From Flavobacteriaceae bacterium (GTDB taxonomy: Bacteria > Bacteroidota > Bacteroidia > Flavobacteriales > Flavobacteriaceae), in assembly GCA_009693635.1 (NCBI GenBank), contig SHWW01000012.1:1-34524 (forward strand): a stretch of 34,524 bases of DNA. Direction: 5' to 3'. Made by a program: the position numbers and the translations under genes. The notes beneath the pieces were generated by a model that searched no databases, was not told the DNA's origin, and worked only from the letters and a program-made list of their open reading frames with translations. How positions within the stretch are numbered: position 1 is the stretch's first letter; each line of letters starts with the position of its first letter. Positions 1 to 7,904 of this stretch are shown piece after piece.

Positions 1-149
1 TCATTCCGTTTTTCGGCAAGCGCTTTCAACCCTTTATATTCCTGATTCAATTGCACATAACGTTTTTGATCGCTGATCACATCGGGCTGAATAATCAAAT
101 CCGAAATCTCATCGAAACGCTGTTTTACTATTTGAAGTCTATCTAACAT
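1..149 (-). CDS. prfA: Peptide chain release factor 1, N-terminal part (cut by window edge)
   Basis: The minus strand reads from an ATG at 149-147 to the window edge without a stop, giving about 49 residues that begin [19 protein letters not shown] and continue with [19 protein letters not shown]. This matches the N-terminal helical domain of class I release factor RF1, which frees the peptide at UAA and UAG stop codons. The GGQ catalytic loop and the stop-codon recognition motif lie outside the window. An AAGGA sequence about 10 bases before the ATG is one of the few Shine-Dalgarno-like sites in the window and supports this start. The call rests on N-terminal similarity only, so RF2 is not fully excluded, but the short N-terminus and wording fit RF1 better. 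Confidence 0.82.
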   Translation of the reverse strand, partial: MLDRLQIVKQRFDEISDLIIQPDVISDQKRYVQLNQEYKGLKALAEKRN

Positions 150-174
150 CTTATATTTTCCTTAATTAAGTCTG

Positions 175-182
175 CAAATTTA
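175..182 (-). promoter_or_regulatory. Putative -7 element for prfA
   Basis: The minus strand carries TAAATTTG, a full match to the Bacteroidota -7 consensus TAnnTTTG, 25 bases upstream of the prfA ATG. At the usual distance the -33 position (202-204) reads TTA rather than TTG, so the upstream half is weak. Confidence 0.45.
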
Positions 183-390
183 CAAAAAATAGTTGAAAAA
201 GTAAAGATGTTATGTATTGGATTTTTTTGAAACTTTCTATCCTTTTCGCTAAATCTTTTGAAACTAAAGTTGTCCCAAAATATTGTCTCTTCGATCTTTG
301 CTAGTACTTTAGGATTTAAAACTACTTTTAATTTTGAATTATTTTTTTACCTAATTTTCAGACAATCAATCAAATAGTAAATAGTATTCA

Positions 391-466
391 TAATAATTCT
401 AAATAAGCTTTGAAAAAACAAAATCTGTAATTATATTTGCACTTTATATTTAATAAGTCTAAATAA
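391..466 (+). repeat. Pair of 16-base direct repeats around the receptor promoter (candidate operator)
   Basis: TAATAATTCTAAATAA (391-406) and TAATAAGTCTAAATAA (451-466) differ at one base and lie exactly 60 bases apart. The first sits just upstream of the -33 element and the second covers the predicted transcription start and leader of the receptor gene. A repressor bound at both copies could block the promoter. An iron-responsive regulator would fit a siderophore receptor, but that is inference: the motif is not a textbook Fur or DtxR box. Confidence 0.45.
410..439 (+). promoter_or_regulatory. Promoter of the TonB-dependent receptor
   Basis: TTG at 410-412 and TATATTTG at 432-439, separated by 19 bases, match both halves of the Bacteroidota primary sigma-factor promoter. 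The start codon follows at 472, giving a leader of about 25 bases. Confidence 0.7.
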
Positions 467-471
467 CAATT

Positions 472-2847
472 ATGAAAGTCGCTATTACATCCTTATTTAT
501 TGTCTTTTTTTCAATATTCACAATCCACGCAAAAGAAACAGGAATCGTAAAAGGTAGAATAATTTCTGCCGATGGTTTTCCTCTTAATGGGATTACAATT
601 AAGTTCGGAAAAGCAATAGCTTCGAGTCAAACAGATGCAAAAGGGGAATTTATTTTCAAGGATTTTCCAACAGGAATTCATACCATTACATTAGAAGGAA
701 TCGGTTTGGCTAAACAATCCAAAGAAATTAAAGTTAGTGCCAATGAAATTACTAATGTTGAATTCGTATTAATAGAAAACATCAATACGTTAAAGGAAAT
801 AGTAATTAGAATTAAACAAAGCACAAACAAAAAAAAGGAATCGATACTTTCAGGTTTAGAAATAAAACCTTTCGATTTACCGCAAAGCATCCAAATAATT
901 GGAAATGCTACCTTGGAACAACAACAAACCCTTAGATTGAGCGATGTTGCAAAAAACATTAACGGCGTTTACATTGGTTCTGCCAGAGGAGGAGCGCAAG
1001 AATCTTTGTGGTCAAGAGGCTATGATATGACAGCCAATAATATGTTCAAAAACGGTTTCCGACTCAATAGTGGCTCGATGCCCGAAGTAGCCACTTTAGA
1101 AAAAGTAGAAGTTCTAAAAGGTGGATCTGCATTATTATTTGGAAATGTTACCCCTGGAGGTGTCCTCAATATGGTAACCAAAATACCACAATTCAAAAAC
1201 GGTACCGAAATTACGTTACAAACTGGAAGTTATTCATTCTATAAACCATCGGCAGATGTTTATGGCGCATTGAATAAATATACTGCTTATCGCTTTGTTG
1301 GAACCTACGAAAATACAGGTAGTTTCCGAAATAATGTAACCCGAGAACGCATTTACATCAATCCATCGGTACTTTTAAAAGCAAGTGAAAAAACGGAAAT
1401 CATACTCCAAGGAGATTATCTAAAAGACAATTGGACACCCGATTTTGGTACTGGTTCTATTGGAAAAGTTATTGCAGAAGTTCATCGCAACACCTATTTA
1501 GGCGCAAGTTGGTCTAACGGACAAACCTTTCAGTCTTCAGTTTCAGGATTGGTAAAGCACAAATTTAATGAAAATTGGAAACTAAATTTCAATACGGCTT
1601 TTCAAAATTACGAACGAACTTGGGAAGGTACTGAACGTATTCAGCCAATTACAAATGGAGATTGGAACCGCCCTTTAGGGAAAAATAAATCAATTGACCA
1701 AATGATTAGCAATCAAATTAATTTACAAGGTAATCTTACAACTGGGAAAATTAAACATCAATTTTTCACGGGAATAGACGCCGATAATTCAAACACTCAA
1801 GTTTATACTTTTGTTTACAATCCTGCCATTTATGATATGATAAACATTTTTGACTCAAGTTTATATCCACAAAACACTATAATTCCAGAAGCTATAAATA
1901 CCAAAATTGTGAAAACAAATACCAACAGATTTGGAATTTATGCACAAGATTTAATTTCTATAACAGATAAATTTAAAGTTTTAACAGGATTGCGTTGGTC
2001 TTGGCAAGAAGCTTTAGCGGAAAATTCTAACCTCGTTACAAATACAATTACAGAAGATGCAAAAATAAAAAATACCGCTTTTTCTCCCAAATTAGGTTTG
2101 GTATTTCAACCTACAAAAAACAGTTCATTATTTGGAAGTTATTCCAATTCATTTTCACCAAATACAGGAGTTACCATTAAAAATGAAACATTAGAAGCAT
2201 CAATAATAGATCAGTTTGAAATTGGAATTAAAAAAGATTTCTGGAAAGGTATCATTTCATCTAATATTACTTTTTATCAAATTACAAACAGCAATTTTGC
2301 GCAAACTGCAGAGTATAATTCTGAAGGAGTTATAAATACCAACGCCAACATCAAATCATTGAGCGGTGAAACCAAAAGCCAAGGAATAGAACTTGATATT
2401 ACCGCGCAGCCCATCGAGGGAATGACTGTTTTGGCTGGGTATAGCTATAACTACATGCGGTATTCTAAAACTTCGGATGCAAATGGCAGTTTTATTGTTG
2501 GTGATAGACTGGTACGAACACCTTTAAACACAGCTAATGGAAGTATATTTTACAGTATCCCGTCAGGAAAATTTAAAGGATTTTCAATAGGAACCATTGG
2601 GAGTTACATCGGACAACGAATTGGAGGTTGGAACAATACTATCGGGCAAACCATTCCCGACAGAACGATTCCTTTAAATGGATTTACAACATTTGATTTA
2701 TCAATGGGATACAATTGGAATCAATTTTCAGTTTTATGTAAAATATCAAACGTTACAAATGAACTAAATTATACTGTTCACGAAAATTACAGTTTCAATC
2801 CAATTGCACCAAGACAAATTTTAACTACTATAAAATATAAATTCTGA
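472..2847 (+). CDS. TonB-dependent siderophore-type outer membrane receptor
   Basis: The product is an outer membrane active transporter that takes up a ligand, probably a ferric siderophore, using TonB energy. Residues 1-20 form a signal peptide ending IHA. Residues 22-115 resemble the carboxypeptidase-regulatory-like beta-sandwich common in Bacteroidota receptors (GIVKGRIISADGFPLNGITI). The plug follows from about 130 to 235 (FDLPQSIQIIG, LSDVAKNINGVYI, VEVLKGGSALLFGNVTPGGV), then a beta-barrel to the last residue, Phe791, as expected for BAM-assembled proteins. The SRGYDM and GSALLFG wording is typical of the siderophore receptor subfamily. The next reading frame, three bases after the stop, is a decayed PepSY-associated gene, a usual partner of iron receptors. 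The substrate cannot be read from sequence. Regulation is suggested by the repeats around its promoter. Confidence 0.9.
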   Translation: MKVAITSLFIVFFSIFTIHAKETGIVKGRIISADGFPLNGITIKFGKAIASSQTDAKGEFIFKDFPTGIHTITLEGIGLAKQSKEIKVSANEITNVEFVLIENINTLKEIVIRIKQSTNKKKESILSGLEIKPFDLPQSIQIIGNATLEQQQTLRLSDVAKNINGVYIGSARGGAQESLWSRGYDMTANNMFKNGFRLNSGSMPEVATLEKVEVLKGGSALLFGNVTPGGVLNMVTKIPQFKNGTEITLQTGSYSFYKPSADVYGALNKYTAYRFVGTYENTGSFRNNVTRERIYINPSVLLKASEKTEIILQGDYLKDNWTPDFGTGSIGKVIAEVHRNTYLGASWSNGQTFQSSVSGLVKHKFNENWKLNFNTAFQNYERTWEGTERIQPITNGDWNRPLGKNKSIDQMISNQINLQGNLTTGKIKHQFFTGIDADNSNTQVYTFVYNPAIYDMINIFDSSLYPQNTIIPEAINTKIVKTNTNRFGIYAQDLISITDKFKVLTGLRWSWQEALAENSNLVTNTITEDAKIKNTAFSPKLGLVFQPTKNSSLFGSYSNSFSPNTGVTIKNETLEASIIDQFEIGIKKDFWKGIISSNITFYQITNSNFAQTAEYNSEGVINTNANIKSLSGETKSQGIELDITAQPIEGMTVLAGYSYNYMRYSKTSDANGSFIVGDRLVRTPLNTANGSIFYSIPSGKFKGFSIGTIGSYIGQRIGGWNNTIGQTIPDRTIPLNGFTTFDLSMGYNWNQFSVLCKISNVTNELNYTVHENYSFNPIAPRQILTTIKYKF

Positions 2848-2850
2848 AAG

Positions 2851-3397
2851 ATGGAAAAAATTAACTTCAGAAACTTACACCGAGATTTAGGCTATTTTTA
2901 TATTGGTTTAATCATTTTCTTTGCTATTTCCAGAATATTGATGAACCACCGAGACAGTTGGCACGCAGACAAATATACTACCGAAACCAAACCGATTACT
3001 ATTGTACTTCAGCAGAAAATAAAATAACAAACCAATTTGTCGAAAATTTAGGAAAATCAGGTGGTTTAGAAGATAAAATGAGAAACTAAAAAATTAAAAA
3101 AGGAAATTTGGAAATTTCTTTTGAAAATCATGATATAGAGATTGATTTGAAAACAGGAAAAGGAGAATTGACTTCTTTTATAAAAACACCAATCGTTAGT
3201 CAAATGATGAAATTACACAAAATCACTTCTAATTGGTGGAATTTATTATGGTGATATTTTTGTATTTCTTTAATTACAATTGCACTAACAGGAATGATAA
3301 TGATTCCTTCGGGAAAGCTGTCTTTCAAAAGAAGGGTAGGAAGCAGGCAATCGCAGGTTTAATTTTTCCTTTATTTATATTGCTATTATTAAATTAA
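2851..3397 (+). pseudogene. Decayed PepSY-associated transmembrane protein
   Basis: The first 58 codons start MEKINFRNLHRDLGYFYIG and contain a membrane helix and the MNHRDSWH motif typical of PepSY-associated TM proteins, which are often encoded beside siderophore receptors and are thought to take part in iron reduction or release. A frameshift near 3024 leads to an early TAA at 3025-3027. The shifted frame then continues with recognisable sequence (ITNQFVENLGKSGG, KTPIVSQMMKLHKITSNWW) but carries in-frame stops at 3087-3089 (TAA) and 3252-3254 (TGA). A second frameshift around 3336-3350 is needed to reach the expected hydrophobic end (AIAGLIFPLFILLLLN) and its stop at 3397. The total span matches an intact gene of about 180 codons, so this is point decay without a large deletion. 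Separate short peptides cannot be excluded but seem unlikely. Confidence 0.8.
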
Positions 3398-3451
3398 AAT
3401 AAGAAAATTCTTACTTAACGGGAGTCTTCATATTTTAAAATATAACTGGAA

Positions 3452-3967
3452 TTAGATCTTTTTCAATTGCTCTTTCATCATTATAATTTGATCTTTAAGC
3501 ATATTTTGCTTATCTAATTTTTTTGCTTCATTCAATAAAGTAGTTGCCTCTAATTTTCTTCTTCTTGTCATTGCAACTCCAGCCAAATTTAATTTTGCAA
3601 CTGCTAAATCCATATCCATTGACAATCCTAATTCAATTGCTTTCTTGAAATATTTCTCCGCTTGCATTAAGTTTGTTTGCGAAAGCATAATTCCATGAAG
3701 ATAATTAAAATACCCTTGTTGTTTTCGAACCAATGCCGATTTTGGTTTTTTGATAAGAGCCAACCATTTTTGAGCACCGGGAAAATCTTGTTTTCGTAAC
3801 TTTAAAAAAGCCAATAAAATGAATTCATTTTTATAGTATAAGAAAATAGGAATAATGGATAAAAAAATAAGGAAAATACCATTTCCGATTTCGCTTTCTG
3901 TAAACCTCCATATTCCTGAACAGATAATAAGAGCCGCTAAAATTAGTTTTATATTTTTGTGAAACAT
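3452..3967 (-). CDS. Small membrane protein with tetratricopeptide-like repeats
   Basis: I do not recognise a named gene. The 171-residue protein has two N-terminal hydrophobic segments (about residues 5-21 and 28-48) with FYY/KNE at the boundary, and a soluble helical part. Residues 80-155 read like two TPR units (QQGYFNYLHGIMLSQTNLMQ, AEKYFKKAIELGL, AVAKLNLAGVAMTRRRKLEA). It is probably an inner membrane protein with a cytoplasmic protein-binding domain. It is a single gene facing away from rpmH, with a TATCTTTG -7-like element at 3990-3997 on the minus strand. No partner can be read from context. Confidence 0.7.
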   Translation of the reverse strand: MFHKNIKLILAALIICSGIWRFTESEIGNGIFLIFLSIIPIFLYYKNEFILLAFLKLRKQDFPGAQKWLALIKKPKSALVRKQQGYFNYLHGIMLSQTNLMQAEKYFKKAIELGLSMDMDLAVAKLNLAGVAMTRRRKLEATTLLNEAKKLDKQNMLKDQIIMMKEQLKKI

Positions 3968-3989
3968 AATATTTGATTAAATTATCTTA

Positions 3990-3997
3990 CAAAGATA
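3990..3997 (-). promoter_or_regulatory. Putative -7 element for the TPR membrane protein
   Basis: Minus strand TATCTTTG matches TAnnTTTG, 23 bases before the ATG at 3967. No TTG is present at the matching -33 distance. Confidence 0.4.
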
Positions 3998-4031
3998 GTA
4001 AAAGGAATTTAAAATATTTTTACAAAACTAC

Positions 4032-4061
4032 TTGCAAAGAAAAAAAGTCTTTGTATATTTG
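4032..4061 (+). promoter_or_regulatory. Promoter of rpmH
   Basis: TTG at 4032-4034 and TATATTTG at 4054-4061 are separated by 19 bases, a full Bacteroidota promoter. The start codon lies about 75 bases downstream, so the leader is moderately long for a ribosomal protein gene. Confidence 0.7.
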
Positions 4062-4136
4062 CACTCAGTTTTAAATCAAATCGTTTTTTAAAACGACCAA
4101 TGATATTTTATTATACGATTTTAAAGATAACAAACA

Positions 4137-4298
4137 ATGAGTAAAAGAACGTTTCAACCATCAAAAAGAAAGAGAAGAAATAAGCACGGATTTATGGACA
4201 GAATGGCTTCTGCAAATGGTAGAAAAGTTCTTGCTCGAAGAAGAGCTAAAGGAAGACATAAATTGACTGTTTCTTGTGAACCAAGACATAAAAAATAA
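4137..4298 (+). CDS. rpmH: 50S ribosomal protein L34
   Basis: The 53-residue, very basic product starts [19 protein letters not shown] and contains the L34 signature [19 protein letters not shown]34 is a late-assembling component of the large ribosomal subunit. The C-terminal tail [13 protein letters not shown] is longer than the 44-46 residue proteobacterial protein, and I believe such an extension is usual in Bacteroidota. The gene has its own promoter and is followed directly by a strong terminator. In many bacteria rpmH lies near dnaA and the origin, but no dnaA, rnpA or yidC is visible here, so it does not mark an origin in this window. Confidence 0.96.
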   Translation: MSKRTFQPSKRKRRNKHGFMDRMASANGRKVLARRRAKGRHKLTVSCEPRHKK

Positions 4299-4317
4299 TG
4301 TTTGTTTAAACTTATAT

Positions 4318-4351
4318 AAAGGCGTTACTGTTTATAGTATCGCCTTTTTTT
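4318..4351 (+). terminator. Rho-independent terminator after rpmH
   Basis: AAAGGCG and CGCCTTT pair, the stem is extended by TACT/AGTA across one T-T mismatch, the loop is GTTTAT, and a run of eight T follows. It separates rpmH from carB. Confidence 0.85.
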
Positions 4352-4433
4352 ATATCTCATAAGTAAAGTATATTAAAACAAGGTATAGATTGCAACTAGC
4401 CTCAAATAACAGAACAACAAAATAACTTACACA

Positions 4434-7286
4434 ATGCCAAAAGACAATTCAATAAAATCAGTTTTAATAATAGGTTCTGGCCCAATTGTTATCGGACAAG
4501 CATGTGAATTTGACTATGCAGGTTCCCAATCGGCAAGATCCATTCGCGAAGAGGGAATTGAAGTGATACTTATCAACTCCAATCCAGCAACTATTATGAC
4601 CGATCCTTCTATGGCCGATCATATTTACTTGTTGCCGCTAAACACAAAATCAATAATTCAAATTTTAAAAGAACACCCTCAAATTGATGCAGTATTACCT
4701 ACAATGGGAGGGCAAACAGCTTTGAATTTATGTTTAGAAGCCAATGATAAAGGAATTTGGAAAGACTTTAATATAAAAATGATTGGAGTTGATGTTAATG
4801 CAATAAAAATTACCGAAGACAGAGAACAATTCAAACAATTGCTTAAGAAAATTGGAGTACCTACTGCACCTGCCGAAATTTGCACATCTTTTCTTCGAGG
4901 AAAAGAAATTGAACAAGAATTTGGGTTTCCATTAGTTATTCGTCCTTCCTTTACATTAGGTGGAACGGGAGCAGCTGTAGTATACAAAAAAGAAGATTTT
5001 AATGATCTTTTAACTCGAGGTTTAGAAGCTTCTCCTATTCACGAAGTTTTAATCGATAAAGCTTTAATGGGTTGGAAAGAATACGAATTAGAATTACTTC
5101 GCGATAAAAATGACAATGTGGTTATCATTTGTTCTATCGAAAATATGGATCCAATGGGAATTCATACTGGCGATTCTATTACTGTAGCGCCGGCAATGAC
5201 ACTGTCTGATACCACATTTCAAAAAATGCGAGATTATGCAATTTTAATGATGCGTTCTATCGGAAATTTTGCTGGAGGTTGTAACGTTCAATTTGCCGTT
5301 TCTCCTGATGAAAATGAAAACATTGTAGCTATCGAAATTAACCCTAGAGTTTCTCGTTCTTCTGCATTAGCATCTAAAGCAACTGGTTATCCAATTGCAA
5401 AAGTGGCTTCTAAGTTAGCTTTAGGTTACAATTTAGATGAATTACCAAACCAAATTACCAAATTAACCTCTGCTTTATTTGAACCAACATTAGATTATGT
5501 AATCGTTAAAATACCACGTTGGAATTTCGATAAATTTGAAGGTGCTGATAGAACATTAGGAATTCAAATGAAATCGGTTGGAGAAGTTATGGGAATTGGT
5601 CGCTCGTTTCAAGAAGCATTACATAAAGCAACTCAGTCACTTGAGATTAAAAGAAACGGTTTAGGAGCTGACGGAAAAGGTTATAAAAATTACGAACAAA
5701 TTATCGAGAAACTAACTTTTGCAAGTTGGGATCGTGTTTTTGTAATATATGATGCTATTGCTATGGGAATTCCATTGATTAGAATTCACGAAATTACTAA
5801 AATTGATATGTGGTTTTTGAAACAATATGAAGAATTATATAGTTTAGAAAGGGAAGTTTCAAGATTTAAAGTTGATACATTACCTAAAGGATTACTTTTG
5901 GAAGCCAAACAAAAAGGGTTTGCCGACCGTCAAATTGCTCACATGATGGGTTGTTTAGAGAGTCAAGTTTATAAATTACGGGAAGAAAAAAATGTGAAAC
6001 GAGTTTATAAATTAGTAGATACTTGCGCTGCAGAATTTGAAGCAAAAACACCTTATTACTACTCGACTTTTGAAGCGGAAATCCAAACTGCCAGTGACAA
6101 AAGATTTGTACATAACGAAAGTATCGTAACCGATAAAAAGAAAGTAGTTGTTTTAGGTTCTGGTCCAAATCGTATTGGTCAGGGAATTGAATTTGATTAT
6201 TCTTGTGTTCACGGTGTTTTAGCAGCAAAGGAATGTGGTTATGAAACCATCATGATAAACTGTAATCCTGAAACAGTTTCTACCGATTTTGATACTGCCG
6301 ATAAATTGTATTTTGAACCTGTATTTTGGGAACACATTTACGATATTATTCAACATGAAAAACCAGAAGGTGTTATTGTACAATTGGGTGGACAAACTGC
6401 ATTAAAATTGGCTGAAAAACTATCGAAATACGGAATTAAAATTCTAGGAACTTCTTTTGATGCTTTAGATTTAGCCGAAGACAGAGGTCGTTTTTCTGAA
6501 CTATTAACAGAATTAAAAATTCCATTTCCACAATTCGGAATTGCTGAAAATGCTGACCAAGCAAGTGCTTTAGCAGATGTGTTAGATTTTCCACTTTTGG
6601 TCAGGCCGTCTTATGTTTTGGGTGGACAAGGAATGAAAATCGTTATTAACAAAAAAGAATTAGAAGAACACGTAATTGATTTATTAAAATCGATTCCTGG
6701 AAATAAATTACTATTAGATCATTATCTTGACGGAGCTATTGAAGCTGAAGCCGATGCGATTTGCGATGGTGAAAATGTGTATATCATTGGAATAATGGAA
6801 CATATCGAACCTTGTGGTGTGCATTCAGGTGATAGTAATGCTACTTTACCACCATTTAATTTAGGGGAATTGGTGATGACTCAAATAAAAGACCATACTA
6901 AGAAAATTGCATTGGCCCTAAGAACTGTTGGTTTAATCAATATCCAATTTGCCATTAAAGACGAAGTGGTTTATATTATTGAAGCCAATCCAAGAGCATC
7001 AAGAACGGTTCCATTTATTGCAAAGGCTTATGGCGAACCATATGTAAATTATGCTACAAAGGTAATGTTGGGGCACAATAAAGTCACCGATTTTAAATTC
7101 AATCCGCAATTAAAAGGATTTGCGATTAAGCAACCTGTTTTTTCATTTAGCAAATTCCATGGTGTAAATAAAGCATTGGGCCCAGAAATGAAATCCACAG
7201 GAGAAAGTATTTTATTTATTGAGGATTTGAAAGACGATCAGTTCTACGAATTGTACTCCAGACGAAAAATGTACTTAAGCAAGTAA
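4434..7286 (+). CDS. carB: Carbamoyl-phosphate synthase large subunit, lacking the allosteric domain
   Basis: CarB makes carbamoyl phosphate from bicarbonate, ammonia (from the CarA glutaminase subunit) and two ATP, for pyrimidine and arginine synthesis. The product shows the two homologous halves, each with an ATP-grasp synthetase domain: VLIIGSGPIVIGQACEFDYA near residue 10 and VVVLGSGPNRIGQGIEFDYS near 572. Other markers are RPSFTLGGTGAA, EINPRVSRSSALASKATGYP, RPSYVLGGQGMKIV and EANPRASRTVPFIAKA. At 950 residues it stops shortly after GPEMKSTGE of the second half and lacks the roughly 120-residue MGS-like domain that in the E. coli enzyme (1073 residues) binds UMP and ornithine. The end KMYLSK is followed by a clean stop and the reading frame is intact, so this seems a natural short form. 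carA is not in the window. Confidence 0.95.
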   Translation: MPKDNSIKSVLIIGSGPIVIGQACEFDYAGSQSARSIREEGIEVILINSNPATIMTDPSMADHIYLLPLNTKSIIQILKEHPQIDAVLPTMGGQTALNLCLEANDKGIWKDFNIKMIGVDVNAIKITEDREQFKQLLKKIGVPTAPAEICTSFLRGKEIEQEFGFPLVIRPSFTLGGTGAAVVYKKEDFNDLLTRGLEASPIHEVLIDKALMGWKEYELELLRDKNDNVVIICSIENMDPMGIHTGDSITVAPAMTLSDTTFQKMRDYAILMMRSIGNFAGGCNVQFAVSPDENENIVAIEINPRVSRSSALASKATGYPIAKVASKLALGYNLDELPNQITKLTSALFEPTLDYVIVKIPRWNFDKFEGADRTLGIQMKSVGEVMGIGRSFQEALHKATQSLEIKRNGLGADGKGYKNYEQIIEKLTFASWDRVFVIYDAIAMGIPLIRIHEITKIDMWFLKQYEELYSLEREVSRFKVDTLPKGLLLEAKQKGFADRQIAHMMGCLESQVYKLREEKNVKRVYKLVDTCAAEFEAKTPYYYSTFEAEIQTASDKRFVHNESIVTDKKKVVVLGSGPNRIGQGIEFDYSCVHGVLAAKECGYETIMINCNPETVSTDFDTADKLYFEPVFWEHIYDIIQHEKPEGVIVQLGGQTALKLAEKLSKYGIKILGTSFDALDLAEDRGRFSELLTELKIPFPQFGIAENADQASALADVLDFPLLVRPSYVLGGQGMKIVINKKELEEHVIDLLKSIPGNKLLLDHYLDGAIEAEADAICDGENVYIIGIMEHIEPCGVHSGDSNATLPPFNLGELVMTQIKDHTKKIALALRTVGLINIQFAIKDEVVYIIEANPRASRTVPFIAKAYGEPYVNYATKVMLGHNKVTDFKFNPQLKGFAIKQPVFSFSKFHGVNKALGPEMKSTGESILFIEDLKDDQFYELYSRRKMYLSK

Positions 7287-7367
7287 TACAATATATAAAA
7301 GCAAAGCCTCAATAAATTTCTTTTTTTTTGATTATTTACACAAATTGCTTTGAACCCAAAAAAATAT

Positions 7368-7802
7368 TTACTCAATATCTTTGATAAATTCGTCGTATTC
7401 AGAATAAAACAGTTCCAAAGCACTCATTTTCTCGTTAAAAAAAGCAAATATTTCATCCCAATACTTTTGATTATTCAAACTTACATTTAATTTTTCAACC
7501 CAAATTCTGCTAATTGTTTTTCCATTTTCTAAACTAAAATTTTTCTCAAATACGAAATCTGATATAAATTCATCCTCAAGAATATTTTTCAAGGATTCTA
7601 ACTTTTCAAAATATTGAATTCGCTTTATTTCATCTCGATGTTCAATATCAATTTGAACTTGTGCTTTAGTATTTTCAACACAAAACTTAAATGAAAAATC
7701 TTTAATTTTCGTGTCGTAAAGAACCCATTTTCTTGGATATTTTTTGGAAAAAGTAACCCAAAATTCCCTTTTTAATTTTTTATTTTCTTCTTTACTATAC
7801 AT
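7368..7802 (-). CDS. DUF4268-like hypothetical protein
   Basis: This 144-residue soluble protein is rich in charged and aromatic residues (REFWVTFSKKYPRKWVLYDTKIKD, shortened: FWVTFSKKYPRKW; YDTKIKDFSFKF; KYWDEIFAFFNEKMSALE). The layout and wording resemble proteins annotated as DUF4268, a family of unknown function whose domain also occurs at the end of some restriction-type enzymes. No catalytic motif, signal peptide or membrane segment is visible. It is encoded alone, convergent with carB and divergent from the Nudix gene, so context gives no function. The family assignment is from memory and moderate in strength. Confidence 0.65.
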   Translation of the reverse strand: MYSKEENKKLKREFWVTFSKKYPRKWVLYDTKIKDFSFKFCVENTKAQVQIDIEHRDEIKRIQYFEKLESLKNILEDEFISDFVFEKNFSLENGKTISRIWVEKLNVSLNNQKYWDEIFAFFNEKMSALELFYSEYDEFIKDIE

Positions 7803-7904
7803 TTTTGCTTAATTTATCTTTTAATGTTGGTTTTCAAATAGTTGCAAATATGGTTTTTTAAACTACTTTTATAATGATTTTAAATGCAAAAATAGGACAT
7901 CAAT

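Larger units (their letters stand above)
150..471. other. Intergenic region between prfA and the TonB receptor
   Basis: This 322-base gap between divergent genes holds the prfA promoter, the receptor promoter and two near-identical 16-base repeats described separately. The minus strand is open from 346 to 143 but has no usable start codon, so I do not call a gene. Confidence 0.5.

Noticed and set aside
143..346. Minus-strand open stretch of 68 codons ahead of prfA with protein-like wording
   Set aside because: It has no ATG, GTG or TTG start in frame, runs through the prfA promoter and overlaps the prfA start, so it is more likely chance or an old remnant.
4137..4298. rpmH as a marker of the replication origin
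   Set aside because: No dnaA, rnpA, yidC or DnaA-box cluster is visible near it; the neighbours are carB and a TPR protein.
5884..6228. 114-codon open frame antisense to carB
   Set aside because: It lies wholly inside a certain gene, has no promoter or family resemblance, and follows from carB codon use.
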